Of a stretch of DNA of 64,000 nucleotides, positions 16,195 to 24,825 are shown one piece after another. The notes beneath the pieces are model-generated. The model made no database searches, had not been told where the DNA came from, and saw nothing but the letters and a program-made list of their open reading frames with translations. The translations under genes were made by a program, and so were the position numbers. Every line of letters begins with the position of its first letter. Within the stretch, counting starts at the first letter, position 1. Source of the stretch: Prochloron sp965198675 (GTDB lineage Bacteria > Cyanobacteriota > Cyanobacteriia > Cyanobacteriales > Prochloraceae); assembly GCA_965198675.1 (NCBI GenBank), contig OZ240666.1, forward strand, positions 2,914,001 to 2,978,000, in the 5' to 3' direction.

Positions 16195-16938
16195 TCAGCC
16201 GATATCTTCGATCTTATTTTGAGCCAACACTCTCTCTAACACTTGCTGATAGGCTGATTCTACCTGGGGGAGATGGCGACGGAATCTATCCTTATCCATT
16301 ATGCGCCGGGTCGGATCTGTTGTGGTAGCGTCCCAGAGACGGCAAGTATCGGGGCTAATTTCATCTGCTAAAAGTAATCGTGCTTGAGAATCAAGACCGA
16401 ATTCCAATTTTAAGTCTACCAAAATTATGCGGCAACGTTGGAAAAAGTCCGTTAGGTATTGATTGATGTCGCGAGCCATTTTCTCGATTTGTTCTAGTCG
16501 TTCCTGGCTGATCAAGTCTAATAGTAATAGACGATCGCGGGTCAATAAGGGGTCTGATAGGGAGTCATTCTTTAAATAGAATTCTACTAGGGGCGATTGT
16601 AATACTTTTCCCTCTGGCAAACCAGTCTGGCGTACTAGATTACCCGCAGCAATATTTCGGACTACTACCTCTAGGGGGATAATTTTTACTGCCCGCACTC
16701 GCATTTGATTTTTCTGGGGGCGATGGATATAGTGGGTAGGAATACCTTTGTTCGACAACCATTCAAACAGAGCAGCCGAGATGGTGCAGTTTATTTCTCC
16801 TTTACCCTCTATCTTGCCCATAAGGGAGCCGTTAAAAGCGGTTGCAGAATCTTTAAACACGACCCGAAGAATCTCACTATCTTCGGTATGATAGACAATT
16901 TTTGCTTTCCCTTCGTACAGTTTTTCTGCTGCTGACAT
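16195..16938 (-). CDS. purC: Phosphoribosylaminoimidazole-succinocarboxamide synthase
   Basis: PurC condenses CAIR with aspartate to SAICAR in purine synthesis. The product begins MSAAEKLYEGKAKIVYHTED, so I prefer the start at 16938 over an upstream ATG at 16962. It has DSATAFNGS, GKGEINCTISAALFEWL, PTHYIHR, VVVRNIAAGNLVRQTGLPEG and LILVDLKLEFGLD with DEISPDTCRLWD, all hallmarks of the family. Length ~247 residues is normal. It lies 63 bp upstream of bamA on the same strand and may be co-transcribed. Confidence 0.96.
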   Translation of the reverse strand: MSAAEKLYEGKAKIVYHTEDSEILRVVFKDSATAFNGSLMGKIEGKGEINCTISAALFEWLSNKGIPTHYIHRPQKNQMRVRAVKIIPLEVVVRNIAAGNLVRQTGLPEGKVLQSPLVEFYLKNDSLSDPLLTRDRLLLLDLISQERLEQIEKMARDINQYLTDFFQRCRIILVDLKLEFGLDSQARLLLADEISPDTCRLWDATTTDPTRRIMDKDRFRRHLPQVESAYQQVLERVLAQNKIEDIG

Positions 16939-16962
16939 AGTTTCAATCAATTGGATTTCCAT

Positions 16963-17371
16963 GGATTATAAGTAAAATGAGCGGGTTTTGGCTATCAAGA
17001 AAGCCTGCCGCTCCCCTAACTCAATCAGTGATCTTGTACCATGACAGTTGGGCGTATGATGGGGGGTTGGGGTGATGGGGTGATGGGGTGATGGGGTGAT
17101 GGCTCGCTGGCTCGCTGGCCAGATGGGGTAGAAATATCTAAATCTAAATACAATAGTTGTCTTTACTTCACTTGCTACTCCCCCTACCTCCCTATCCCCC
17201 TACCCCCCTGTCTCCAAATACAGTGGTCAGGCGTCGCCTGTACGGGATCACTATCCAAAACATATGTACTATCTTTTTGAGAGAATAAGAAATTTCATTA
17301 AGAGGAGGATCCCCCCTTACCCCCCTTATCATCCCCCCCCTAACAGGGGGGGGGACTAAGGGGGGGTTTTA
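16963..17371. other. Repeat-rich gene-free region
   Basis: Contains a tandem run of GGTGATGG units (about 17060-17102), then a doubled GCTCGCTGG. Near 17310-17367 a C-run/G-run inverted repeat (CCCCCCTTACCCCCCTTATC paired with G-runs around CCCCCTAACAGGGGG) could fold as a strong hairpin. No gene is seen. The G-rich tandem run is quadruplex-prone. Confidence 0.6.
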
Positions 17372-17608
17372 TTGCTGAGTTCTGGCTGTCATTGTCCTTC
17401 AAAATTAATTAAAATATATACTGTCGAGTCTCAAAACTCTCCTCAAGCCAAAAAATGGGCAGAAAGCTTTTTTCTGGAGATTAGGGACGGGGGTCTTCCC
17501 GCCCGTACAGTGAGTTGCCGACAACCCTTGCAATTTCAGCAAATTGAACAAACCCTCAGACTAATATCTACTGGAGTGGGAGAATGGGTGTATCTCACAA
17601 GGAATTAA
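17372..17608 (+). CDS. Small ORF of unknown status
   Basis: A 78-codon reading frame with a protein-like C-terminal half (SPQAKKWAESFFLEI, QFQQIEQTLRLISTGVGEWV) and a repeat-derived centre (DGGLPARTVSC). No recognisable family, no clear ribosome site, and the N-terminal part runs through repeat DNA. It may be the tail of a decayed gene rather than a complete one. Confidence 0.3.
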   Translation: MLSSGCHCPSKLIKIYTVESQNSPQAKKWAESFFLEIRDGGLPARTVSCRQPLQFQQIEQTLRLISTGVGEWVYLTRN

Positions 17609-17813
17609 GGAGAGATCCCAAAGGCAAAATGGTTCCAAGTTGCTACAATCTCAAAAATATTAAATCTTCTGGATCAGAACCCCTGAGAAGCAAATGAATG
17701 ACTGATTTTAGGTGTTAGGAAATCTATAATGCTACTTAGGATGCTGGGAAGTAAAAGAAGAATTACCAGGAACACGGTTAATAGTTTTGCACGAAGGAGC
17801 AAAAGGAAAAGGT

Positions 17814-18965
17814 ATGACGCAGGACTTGAACGTACTCGCAACTATCAAAGAGAGCAACAAACCCACTGAGTTACAATTTTTGCTCAACGGACAAACGATG
17901 GTCTCAACTACAAAGGAAGTTCAGACCACTGTAGTAGAAAAATCCGTAGTGAAAAAAACCCGCAAGCTGACCAATAGTACTCGTCGTCGCGCTCAAACGT
18001 CAAAAAAGCCTTATACGGAGGACTCAATTCGCATTTACTTGCAAGAAATAGGTCGCATTCGACTCCTGCGAGCAGAAGAAGAAATCGAACTCGCCCGCAA
18101 AATTGCCGACTTACTGCAATTGGAGCGAATACGAGAAGAGCTATCCGAAAGCTTAGAGCGAGAACCGGAGGACTATGAATGGGCAGATGAGGTCAAGATG
18201 GACTTACGGTCCTTTCGCCGTCGCCTCTATATGGGCAGGCGGGCAAAAGACAAAATGGTACAGTCTAACCTGCGCTTAGTAGTCTCTATTGCCAAAAAAT
18301 ATATGAATCGAGGCTTGTCTTTTCAAGACTTGATTCAGGAAGGTTCCCTCGGTTTAATTCGGGCTTCTGAAAAGTTCGATCACGAGAAGGGTTATAAGTT
18401 TTCGACTTATGCTACTTGGTGGATTCGACAGGCAATTACGAGGGCGATCGCTGATCAATCCCGCACCATTCGCTTGCCAGTTCATCTGTACGAAACTATC
18501 TCCAGGATCAAAAAAACGACGAAAATCCTCTCCCAGGAAACGGGACGCAAACCGACGGAAGAAGAAATCGCCACTCACATGGAAATGACCATTGAGAAGC
18601 TGCGATTTATCGCTAAATCTGCCCAATTGCCTATTTCTTTGGAGACACCGATTGGCAAGGAAGAAGACTCCCGTTTGGGTGACTTTATCGAGGCCGATGG
18701 AGAAACCCCAGATGACCAAGTATCGAAAAATCTGCTCCGGGAGGACTTAGAAAATGTTCTGGACACTCTCTGTCCTCGGGAACGAGATGTACTGCGATTG
18801 CGATATGGCCTAGATGATGGCAGGATGAAAACCCTTGAGGAAATCGGTCAAATATTTAACGTCACTCGGGAAAGAATCCGCCAGATTGAAGCCAAGGGTC
18901 TGCGCAAACTGCGTCATTCTAATCGCAACAGTATTTTGAAAGAGTATATCCGCGATTCTTACTAG
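17814..18965 (+). CDS. sigA: Principal RNA polymerase sigma factor SigA (group 1 sigma-70)
   Basis: This is the primary sigma factor of cyanobacteria. The start at 17814 (MTQDLNVLATI) is chosen over an in-frame ATG 27 bp upstream because AGGAAAAGG lies just before it. The 383-residue protein has a basic linker, region 1.2 (DSIRIYLQEIGRIRLL) and region 2 with SNLRLVVSIAKKYMNRGLSF, LIQEGSLGLIRASEKFD and STYATWWIRQAI. Region 3 (SRIKKTTKILSQETGRKPTE) and region 4 (LGDFIEADGETPDD, DTLCPRERDVLRLRYGL, TRERIRQIEAKGLRKLRH) follow. It is monocistronic, followed by a 10-bp-stem hairpin. Confidence 0.96.
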   Translation: MTQDLNVLATIKESNKPTELQFLLNGQTMVSTTKEVQTTVVEKSVVKKTRKLTNSTRRRAQTSKKPYTEDSIRIYLQEIGRIRLLRAEEEIELARKIADLLQLERIREELSESLEREPEDYEWADEVKMDLRSFRRRLYMGRRAKDKMVQSNLRLVVSIAKKYMNRGLSFQDLIQEGSLGLIRASEKFDHEKGYKFSTYATWWIRQAITRAIADQSRTIRLPVHLYETISRIKKTTKILSQETGRKPTEEEIATHMEMTIEKLRFIAKSAQLPISLETPIGKEEDSRLGDFIEADGETPDDQVSKNLLREDLENVLDTLCPRERDVLRLRYGLDDGRMKTLEEIGQIFNVTRERIRQIEAKGLRKLRHSNRNSILKEYIRDSY

Positions 18966-18990
18966 ATGTTTGATTTGGGCGCCTTCTCCT

Positions 18991-19022
18991 CCTATGGACG
19001 ATATTTAACATCCGTCCATAGG
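18991..19022. terminator. Hairpin downstream of sigA
   Basis: CCTATGGACG pairs perfectly with CGTCCATAGG around a 12-base AT-rich loop, 26 bp after the sigA stop. There is no clear U-tract, so termination efficiency is uncertain. Confidence 0.45.
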
Positions 19023-19193
19023 CATGACTACAGAATTATGCCCATAATCAGATTGCTATTGATGGTGCGTTCCTGCTAATTTCCAAGCTATTACAGCCAT
19101 CAGCTTGAAGCTGGAAGCTCATTATAGTTAAGGAGAGGGTAACGCACCCACTAGCGGCTCCAGCTGAAGCTGCTCTGCAATAAATGTCTTCAA

Positions 19194-19616
19194 TTAGACT
19201 GTTGCGGCTGCTTCTTCGGCGTCGCGTTCTGCTTCGACCTCTGAGCGCTGCATATCTATCTGTTTCAAATGGATGTGCTTGTAGCCCAATTTGATTTCAA
19301 ACTCATCCCCTTTGTTCAATCCCATGGCCTTAGTGTAAGTAGAACCAATCACAATTTGACCGTTTTGGTGAACGCTGACACGATAAGTCGGTTCCCGACC
19401 ACGACCGTCTTTGACGGATGAGGGATCGAGGGGAACTCCTTTAGCCGCTAATACTGCGTCATAAAAATCAGTTAAATTGACCCGGGTCAGCTTATTCTTC
19501 GTGATTGTGTAATACCCGCAGCGTTTTGCTGTTTCTCGCCGAGGTAAGTGGGCTAGCTCTTTTACTTTTTGTAGCAAAGCTTTTCCCGCTAGGGGGTTAG
19601 GTGCTTGTTCACTCAT
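19194..19616 (-). CDS. Cyanobacterial AbrB-like transcription regulator (cyAbrB1/CalA type)
   Basis: CyAbrB proteins are abundant cyanobacterial DNA-binding regulators whose AbrB-like domain lies at the C-terminus. The 140-residue protein has the N-terminal conserved block LAGKALLQKVKELAHLPRRE and TAKRCGYYTITK, then VNLTDFYDAVLAAKGV. The AbrB swapped-hairpin domain follows (YRVSVHQNGQIVIGSTYT, LNKGDEFEIKLGYKHIHL) with an acidic Ala-rich tail. The PRRETAKRCGYY and KDGRGREPTYRV features favour the cyAbrB1 (CalA) over the cyAbrB2 subgroup. It is monocistronic, divergent from sdhB. Confidence 0.85.
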   Translation of the reverse strand: MSEQAPNPLAGKALLQKVKELAHLPRRETAKRCGYYTITKNKLTRVNLTDFYDAVLAAKGVPLDPSSVKDGRGREPTYRVSVHQNGQIVIGSTYTKAMGLNKGDEFEIKLGYKHIHLKQIDMQRSEVEAERDAEEAAATV

Positions 19617-19824
19617 ATCTGTCCGAATTTTCCTTTATTTTGTCGCCATTGTCAAGTAAATTGGTGCAAGAATCGACCTATTTAAAAATATACCTTAAAT
19701 TAGTATATTTTGAAAAAAAATTCAAATTATTTGTAGATTTTACATTTATTTTTGGGATCATGGGTGACAAACAACCAACAACCAAGAACAAAAAACCAAA
19801 AACAAGTTTAAGAGTTTATCAAAC

Positions 19825-20811
19825 ATGCAAGTTCTTTTTAAGGTGATTCGACAGCAGCAAAATACTGCTCAATCGCTTCAGACTTATATTCTAGATATCC
19901 AACCAGAAGCGACAGTTCTGGAATGTCTGAATCGAATCAAGTGGGAACTGGATGGAAGTTTAGCCTTTCGCAAAAATTGTCGCAATACGATTTGCGGTAG
20001 CTGTGGTATGAGAATCAACGGTCGTTCGACTTTGGCTTGCAAGCAAAGTATTGCTGGGGAATTGGCAATTTTGTCTCAATCGCGCTACCAATTACCAGAA
20101 ATTACCATAGCACCTTTGGGTAATATGCCAGTAATTAAAGATTTGGTGGTAGATATGAAGGGTTTCTGGGATAACCTAGAAGCAGTGTCTCCTTACGTGA
20201 GTACTGCTGCTAGAAACGTTCCGGAACGGGAATTCTTGCAGACCCCTGAAGAGCGAGCAGCCTTGGAACGAAGCGGTAATTGTATCATGTGCGGCGCTTG
20301 TTATTCGGAATGTAATGTCCGGGAAGTAAATCCAGATTTTGTCGGACCCCACGCTCTCGCTAAGTCTCAACGAATGGTAGCTGATTCTCGCGATTCAGTT
20401 AAGTATTGGCGCTTGGACCTATATAACCGAGGAACGGATGGGGTTTGGGGCTGTACCCGCTGCTATATGTGTAATGCAGTTTGTCCCATGGAAGTTGCTC
20501 CCATGGAGCGGATTGGGGAAATTAAACGGGAAATTCTCCAAGGTCAAAATGAGGGGGCTGGTCGCTCTATTCGCCATCGCAAAGTATTGGTGTCTTTGGT
20601 CAAACTTGGTGGTTGGATTGACGAGCGCAAGTTTGGTCTAATGGTAATGGGGAATTATTTTCGCGACTGGGTTGGTTTGCTGTCCATCTTTCCTTTGGGA
20701 TTGAAAATGCTCGCGTCAGGAAAGTTTCCTTTTTCCTTCCAGCCTTCTGAGGGAACTGAAGAGGTGCGTAGCCTTATAGAATCAGTCCAAGAGCAGTCCG
20801 GAAGGGGATGA
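19825..20811 (+). CDS. sdhB: Succinate dehydrogenase/fumarate reductase iron-sulfur subunit
   Basis: SdhB carries electrons from succinate via three Fe-S clusters to the quinone pool in the thylakoid membrane. The 328-residue protein has the [2Fe-2S] ferredoxin domain with C52, C57, C60 and C72 (CRNTICGSCGMRINGRSTLAC contains them). The C-terminal alpha-helical ferredoxin domain has CIMCGACYSEC and CTRCYMCNAVCP for the [4Fe-4S] and [3Fe-4S] clusters. The C-terminal extension (about 245-328) is typical of cyanobacterial SdhB. The other subunits are not adjacent, as is usual in cyanobacteria. The 208-bp upstream region is very AT-rich. Confidence 0.95.
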   Translation: MQVLFKVIRQQQNTAQSLQTYILDIQPEATVLECLNRIKWELDGSLAFRKNCRNTICGSCGMRINGRSTLACKQSIAGELAILSQSRYQLPEITIAPLGNMPVIKDLVVDMKGFWDNLEAVSPYVSTAARNVPEREFLQTPEERAALERSGNCIMCGACYSECNVREVNPDFVGPHALAKSQRMVADSRDSVKYWRLDLYNRGTDGVWGCTRCYMCNAVCPMEVAPMERIGEIKREILQGQNEGAGRSIRHRKVLVSLVKLGGWIDERKFGLMVMGNYFRDWVGLLSIFPLGLKMLASGKFPFSFQPSEGTEEVRSLIESVQEQSGRG

Positions 20812-20939
20812 GTATTTATCCAGCAGTTCGTCGGAGCACAATAAATTAACAGCCACTGTCATGGTACGTGTCATGGTACGAGGTAATTGTTTCAAGAGCT
20901 ATCACTTATAATGAGAGTTTTCTGGAATGATAATTAGGG

Positions 20940-21860
20940 ATGAAGGATTTAAAGGGAAGAGATTTTCTGAGTGTAGCAGACCTTAATGGACAGGAAATTC
21001 AAGGGTTGTTGCAGCTGACAACAGAACTGAAAACTGGTAACGTGTGGCCCCTTGCAAGCAATAAGGTATTGGGACTACTATTTGATAAGGCATCTACTCG
21101 CACTCGCGTTTCTTTTAGTGTGGCTATGTACCAATTGGGAGGACAGGTAATTGACCTCAATCCCAATGTCACCCAAGTGGGTAGGGGGGAGTCCATTGAA
21201 GATACCGCTAGGGTTTTGGATCGGTATTTGGATGTTCTCGCTATTCGTACTTTCTCCCATCAGGATCTGCAAATTTTTGCAGATTATGCCCGGATACCAA
21301 TTATTAATGCTCTCACTGACTGGGAACATCCCTGCCAAATTTTAGCAGATTTATTGACCATTCAGGAATGTTTTGGTTCTTTGGAGGGTCTTACGGTTAC
21401 ATATCTGGGAGATGGTAATAATGTAGCTCATTCTCTCCTCCTGGGAGCTGCAATGATGGGGATGAATATTCGTGTTGCTACCCCTAATGGATATGAACCA
21501 GATAGGGAGATTGTTCAAACAGCTCAAAATCTTGCTAGCATTGGGGTTGAGATTATTATCACAGAAGACCCTGTTGCAGCTGTGAAATCCGCGCAGGTTC
21601 TCTATACCGATGTTTGGGCTAGTATGGGACAAGAAGATGTACGATCAGAGCGCATTCCTCTCTTTATACCTTATCAAGTTGGGTCCGAACTTTTAAATCA
21701 TGCTGATAGTGAGGCTATCGTCCTTCACTGTTTACCTGCTCATCGAGGTGAAGAAATAAGTTCGGCAGTTTTGGAAGGAGCGCGATCGCGGGTGTGGGAC
21801 CAGGCAGAAAATCGGCTCCACGCCCAAAAAGCTTTGCTGGTTAGTTTGTTAGGAATTTAG
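20940..21860 (+). CDS. argF: Ornithine carbamoyltransferase
   Basis: ArgF makes citrulline from ornithine and carbamoyl phosphate. The 306-residue protein has the carbamoyl-phosphate motif STRTRVSF, the HPCQILADLLT motif, the ornithine-side VLYTDVWASMG (SMG loop) and HCLPAHRGEE with the catalytic cysteine. The N-terminal LKGRDFLSVADL is typical. A HIP1 site (GCGATCGC) lies within the last codons. It is followed by lexA after 51 bp on the same strand. Confidence 0.96.
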   Translation: MKDLKGRDFLSVADLNGQEIQGLLQLTTELKTGNVWPLASNKVLGLLFDKASTRTRVSFSVAMYQLGGQVIDLNPNVTQVGRGESIEDTARVLDRYLDVLAIRTFSHQDLQIFADYARIPIINALTDWEHPCQILADLLTIQECFGSLEGLTVTYLGDGNNVAHSLLLGAAMMGMNIRVATPNGYEPDREIVQTAQNLASIGVEIIITEDPVAAVKSAQVLYTDVWASMGQEDVRSERIPLFIPYQVGSELLNHADSEAIVLHCLPAHRGEEISSAVLEGARSRVWDQAENRLHAQKALLVSLLGI

Positions 21861-21911
21861 TTTTCACTTAAATATATTTACTAACTTAAGTATTAAGGTT
21901 AAGAAAAAAAG

Positions 21912-22538
21912 ATGATGGAAGCCCTCACAACAGTTCAACAAAAACTGTACGATTGGATCGTAGAATATATTGGCAGCGCCCAGCACGCTCCTTCAGTCAG
22001 ACAAATGATGGCAGCGATGAATAAGACATCCCCAGCCCCAATTCAAAGTTGCTTGGACATATTAAAGAAAAAAGGCTATATCGACTGGATAGAAGGTAAA
22101 GCTCGTACTATTAGGATACTTCACCCCCCAAAATCTAAGGGAATACAGGTATTGGGAACTATCGCTGCTGGTGGTTTGGTGGAACCTTTTACCGATTTTA
22201 CCGAAACTCTCGACTTATCTCAAGTTTTCCATCGTCAGGATTGTTTTGCCCTCAAAGTAGTTGGAGATAGCATGATTGATGACGACCTCGCGGAGGGGGA
22301 TTTGGCGATCCTCCGTGAGGTTTCCCCGGACGAACAACTCAAAAATGGGGAAATTGTCGCTGCTAGAGTAGAAGGACTGGGAACTACTTTAAAGCGTTTC
22401 TATTGCCATGAAGGCAATGTGATTTTAAAACCTTTTAATCCCCAGTATCCTCCCATTGAAGCAAATGCACATACTGTGGAAGTCCAAGGAATTCTCATCG
22501 GAGTCTGGCGCAGTCATAACAGTGAGCAAGTACCATGA
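21912..22538 (+). CDS. lexA: LexA-type repressor with intact self-cleavage site
   Basis: A 208-residue protein (207 if the second ATG is used). It has an N-terminal winged helix (TTVQQKLYDWIVEYI, APSVRQMMAAM) and a C-terminal S24 peptidase fold. The cleavage site Ala86-Gly87 (TIAAGGLVEP), nucleophile Ser120 (VVGDSMID) and base Lys161 (TTLKRFY) are all present. Many cyanobacterial LexA proteins, such as that of Synechocystis, have lost these and act as carbon or redox regulators, so this one is formally competent for RecA-stimulated autocleavage. The stop codon lies at the edge of a heptamer repeat array. Confidence 0.93.
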   Translation: MMEALTTVQQKLYDWIVEYIGSAQHAPSVRQMMAAMNKTSPAPIQSCLDILKKKGYIDWIEGKARTIRILHPPKSKGIQVLGTIAAGGLVEPFTDFTETLDLSQVFHRQDCFALKVVGDSMIDDDLAEGDLAILREVSPDEQLKNGEIVAARVEGLGTTLKRFYCHEGNVILKPFNPQYPPIEANAHTVEVQGILIGVWRSHNSEQVP

Positions 22539-22662
22539 CAGTTACCAGTTTGGCAGTTACCAGTTACCAGTTACCAGTTACCAGTTACCAGTTACCAGTT
22601 TAGCAGTTACCAGTTACCAGTTACCAGTTTGGCAGTTACCAGTTACCAGTTACCAGTTACTC
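22538..22662. repeat. Heptamer STRR array (CAGTTAC) downstream of lexA
   Basis: About 17 units of CAGTTAC in three blocks separated by CAGTTTGG or CAGTTTAG variants, starting one base after the lexA stop within ACCATGACAGTTACCAG. The blocks show a higher-order structure (a run of units capped by a TTTGG/TTTAG unit). No CRISPR features. Confidence 0.85.
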
Positions 22663-22842
22663 GTAATTCACGTACCATGCCCGTTTATTCAGTCGAACGA
22701 AGCGGGTTAGAAGATTTCAATCTTACTAGATCGCGCCTCACTTGTCTTGTCTCAATCGCCTTAATATTGCTCTATAGTTCTACCATTACTCACTACCGTC
22801 TGGGAAAATAAGAGTAAATTAGCTTAAATTGGGAGATAGATT

Positions 22843-23157
22843 GTGATTCTTACTACTCTAGAAGGGGTTCCCGGGAAAGAAATTATCGAACATTTCGGTT
22901 TGGTTCAGGGCAGTACGATCCGAGCTAAACACATTGGCAAAGATATCATGGCCGGTTTCAAAAATATCATCGGCGGAGAACTGAAAGAATATACGGAACT
23001 GCTACAGGAAGCACGTCGAGAAGCAGTGGAGCGCATGGTCAGACAAGCAGCTCAACTGGGTGCTAATGCTGTAGTCAATGTCCGCTTTGCTACCTCCAGC
23101 GTCGCTCAAGGCGCTGCGGAACTTTTTGCTTACGGCACAGCAGTGAGGGTAAAATAG
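22843..23157 (+). CDS. YbjQ/UPF0145 family protein
   Basis: A 104-residue UPF0145 (heavy-metal-binding-domain-like, DUF74) protein, probably forming a pentameric ring. A GTG start is likely at 22843 (VILTTLEGVPGKEI), with GGGAGATAG just upstream. Core motifs are present: HIGKDIMAGFKNIIGGELKEY, ARREAVERM and GANAVVNVRF. No metal ligand set is obvious. The next gene, 2 bp downstream, encodes a membrane-anchored paralogue, and an M48 protease follows, so the three are one operon. Confidence 0.88.
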   Translation: MILTTLEGVPGKEIIEHFGLVQGSTIRAKHIGKDIMAGFKNIIGGELKEYTELLQEARREAVERMVRQAAQLGANAVVNVRFATSSVAQGAAELFAYGTAVRVK

Positions 23158-23159
23158 AT

Positions 23160-23606
23160 ATGTTGGAATTAATCTTCTTTTTCTGTTTGCTAGCCCTAGG
23201 ATATTTTTCGGGCAATTATTTTGAGCAGCAACATTATAAGTCTATCAAAAGACGAGAGCGCAAAACTCTCTCTTTGCCTGCTGTTACTTTCGGGGCGAAA
23301 CAACCCATACCTGAAGCTGAGGAGGCAGCTCTGTTTGTGGGTAGTGTGGTGATTGCGGCAGACTACTTTAAAATGTTTGTCTATGGGCTGCGCAACCTCG
23401 TCGGTGGGAGGGTGTTAGTCTATGAAAGTCTGTTGGATCGGGGACGGCGAGAAGCTCTCTTACGAATGAAAGAGCAGGCCATCACTTGGGGTGCTAGTAC
23501 TATAGTTAACGTGCGCCTGGAATCTTCTAATATCGGTCGCCAAGCTGGAAATAATAAGGGTATGGTAGCAATTGAGATTCTTGCCTATGGTACCGGGATT
23601 AAGTAA
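23160..23606 (+). CDS. Membrane-anchored UPF0145 paralogue
   Basis: A 148-residue protein with an N-terminal membrane segment (LELIFFFCLLALGYFSGNYF) and a C-terminal UPF0145 domain (about 55-148) containing YFKMFVYGLRNLVGGRVLVY, RREALLRM and GASTIVNVRLESS. It is a paralogue of the preceding gene with an added anchor. Its stop TAA shares a base with the ATG of the downstream M48 protease, which suggests translational coupling and a joint role of ring and protease at a membrane. That role is inference. Confidence 0.85.
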   Translation: MLELIFFFCLLALGYFSGNYFEQQHYKSIKRRERKTLSLPAVTFGAKQPIPEAEEAALFVGSVVIAADYFKMFVYGLRNLVGGRVLVYESLLDRGRREALLRMKEQAITWGASTIVNVRLESSNIGRQAGNNKGMVAIEILAYGTGIK

Positions 23607-24517
23607 TGAAATACACACCGAATAAAATAACAGATAAAGTAAACGTAACTAAAGTATATACTCTCGTCAATTTGGCCTCTCTGTTGGTAACGCCCATTAT
23701 GAAATACACACCTAAGGAAATAACAGAGGAAGTAAACGTAACAAAAGTACATCCTCTTGTCAATTTGGCCTCTCTTTTGGGTACCACTATTGTTGTTTCT
23801 GCTGCTATTTATCTGGGTTTGGGGTTTGTCGCTGGACAATTAGCAACTAGAATCGACCCGGAAACGGAAATTAAAATCGGTAAAAGTCTTTTTCCTACAG
23901 GAATTTCCGACCGGGAGCATTCCGAACAGCTGGAATATGTGGAACGGTTGCTTGGCTCTTTGCAGCAAGAAATGGGAGCTACTCGCATTCCTTTGACTGT
24001 TCACTTGTGGGAAAATGAGGAACTCAATGCTGCTATTTTTCCGGGAGGCAATATTGTGGTCACTACTGGACTGCTGGAAGCTGTAGAAACGGAAAATGAG
24101 CTGGCTTTTGTGCTTGCTCATGAGTTGGGGCATTTTGCAGCTCGGGATACTCTTAGGGCTTTAGGGCGATCCCTGGTTTTTGTCTTTGTCTCTACGGCGA
24201 TCGGTAGTCAAGGAGGTGCTTCAGGAGTAGTTTCCACCACCGGACAATTGACTAATTTGCATTACAGTAGAACTCAAGAGTCTGCTGCTGATTTGTATGC
24301 TTTGGAGGCAATTATCCGTCGCTATCAACATGGGGGTTATAGTCTCGATTTCTTCGCCCGGATTAAAGCTAAGGATACTAGGGGGAAGTTGAGTGAATAT
24401 TTCTCTACTCACCCCATTACCCAAGATAGGATTGACGAGTTGAAAACAATAGCAGCAGCACGAGGTTGGTCTATGACGGGAGCAGCAACTCCTATAGCAG
24501 TGACCAGTAATCAGTGA
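23606..24517 (+). CDS. M48 family metalloprotease with duplicated N-terminus
   Basis: A 303-residue zinc protease. HELGH is at 172-176 and the third zinc ligand is in the ESAADLYALE helix. A membrane segment (about 60-80) precedes the catalytic domain. Residues 1-31 and 32-62 are near-identical (both MKYTP...VNVTKV...LVNLASLL), caused by a 93-bp tandem duplication. The second copy begins with its own ATG at 23699 and may be the older start. The C-terminus (AVTSNQ) and stop come from heptamer repeat DNA. It is the last gene of a three-gene operon with two UPF0145 proteins. Confidence 0.9.
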   Translation: MKYTPNKITDKVNVTKVYTLVNLASLLVTPIMKYTPKEITEEVNVTKVHPLVNLASLLGTTIVVSAAIYLGLGFVAGQLATRIDPETEIKIGKSLFPTGISDREHSEQLEYVERLLGSLQQEMGATRIPLTVHLWENEELNAAIFPGGNIVVTTGLLEAVETENELAFVLAHELGHFAARDTLRALGRSLVFVFVSTAIGSQGGASGVVSTTGQLTNLHYSRTQESAADLYALEAIIRRYQHGGYSLDFFARIKAKDTRGKLSEYFSTHPITQDRIDELKTIAAARGWSMTGAATPIAVTSNQ

Positions 24518-24825
24518 CCAGTAATCAGTGACCATAATTTTGTAGGGTGGGCAAGGTAGTAACAAAATTACAATTAATGTTGAGAATTAATTAAAAATTT
24601 TGCCCACCAGTCAAGGGTGTAGTATAGTAATCCTAAATCATTTGTGAAGTAGGGGCACGGCAGTGCCGTGCCTCTACCAGCCCAATTGCCCACCCTACAA
24701 AATATTTAATGCATTAAAAAGTAATGTTAAAAATTGCGCCTCTGCGCCTCTGCGTGAAACAAAATAAACAAACAAACTCATTTTTGTGTATTATATATGT
24801 AGTATAAAAATTGAGATTGAGATCC
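24496..24825. repeat. Composite repeat region
   Basis: From left to right: a CAGTGACCAGTAAT heptamer array (24496-24533) overlapping the end of the M48 gene; a TAGGGTGGGCAAG segment; a GTAGGGGCACGGCA palindrome (24649-24677); TGCCCACCCTAC; and a GCGCCTCTGCGCCTCTGCG run (about 24736-24757). No gene is seen. Confidence 0.7.
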
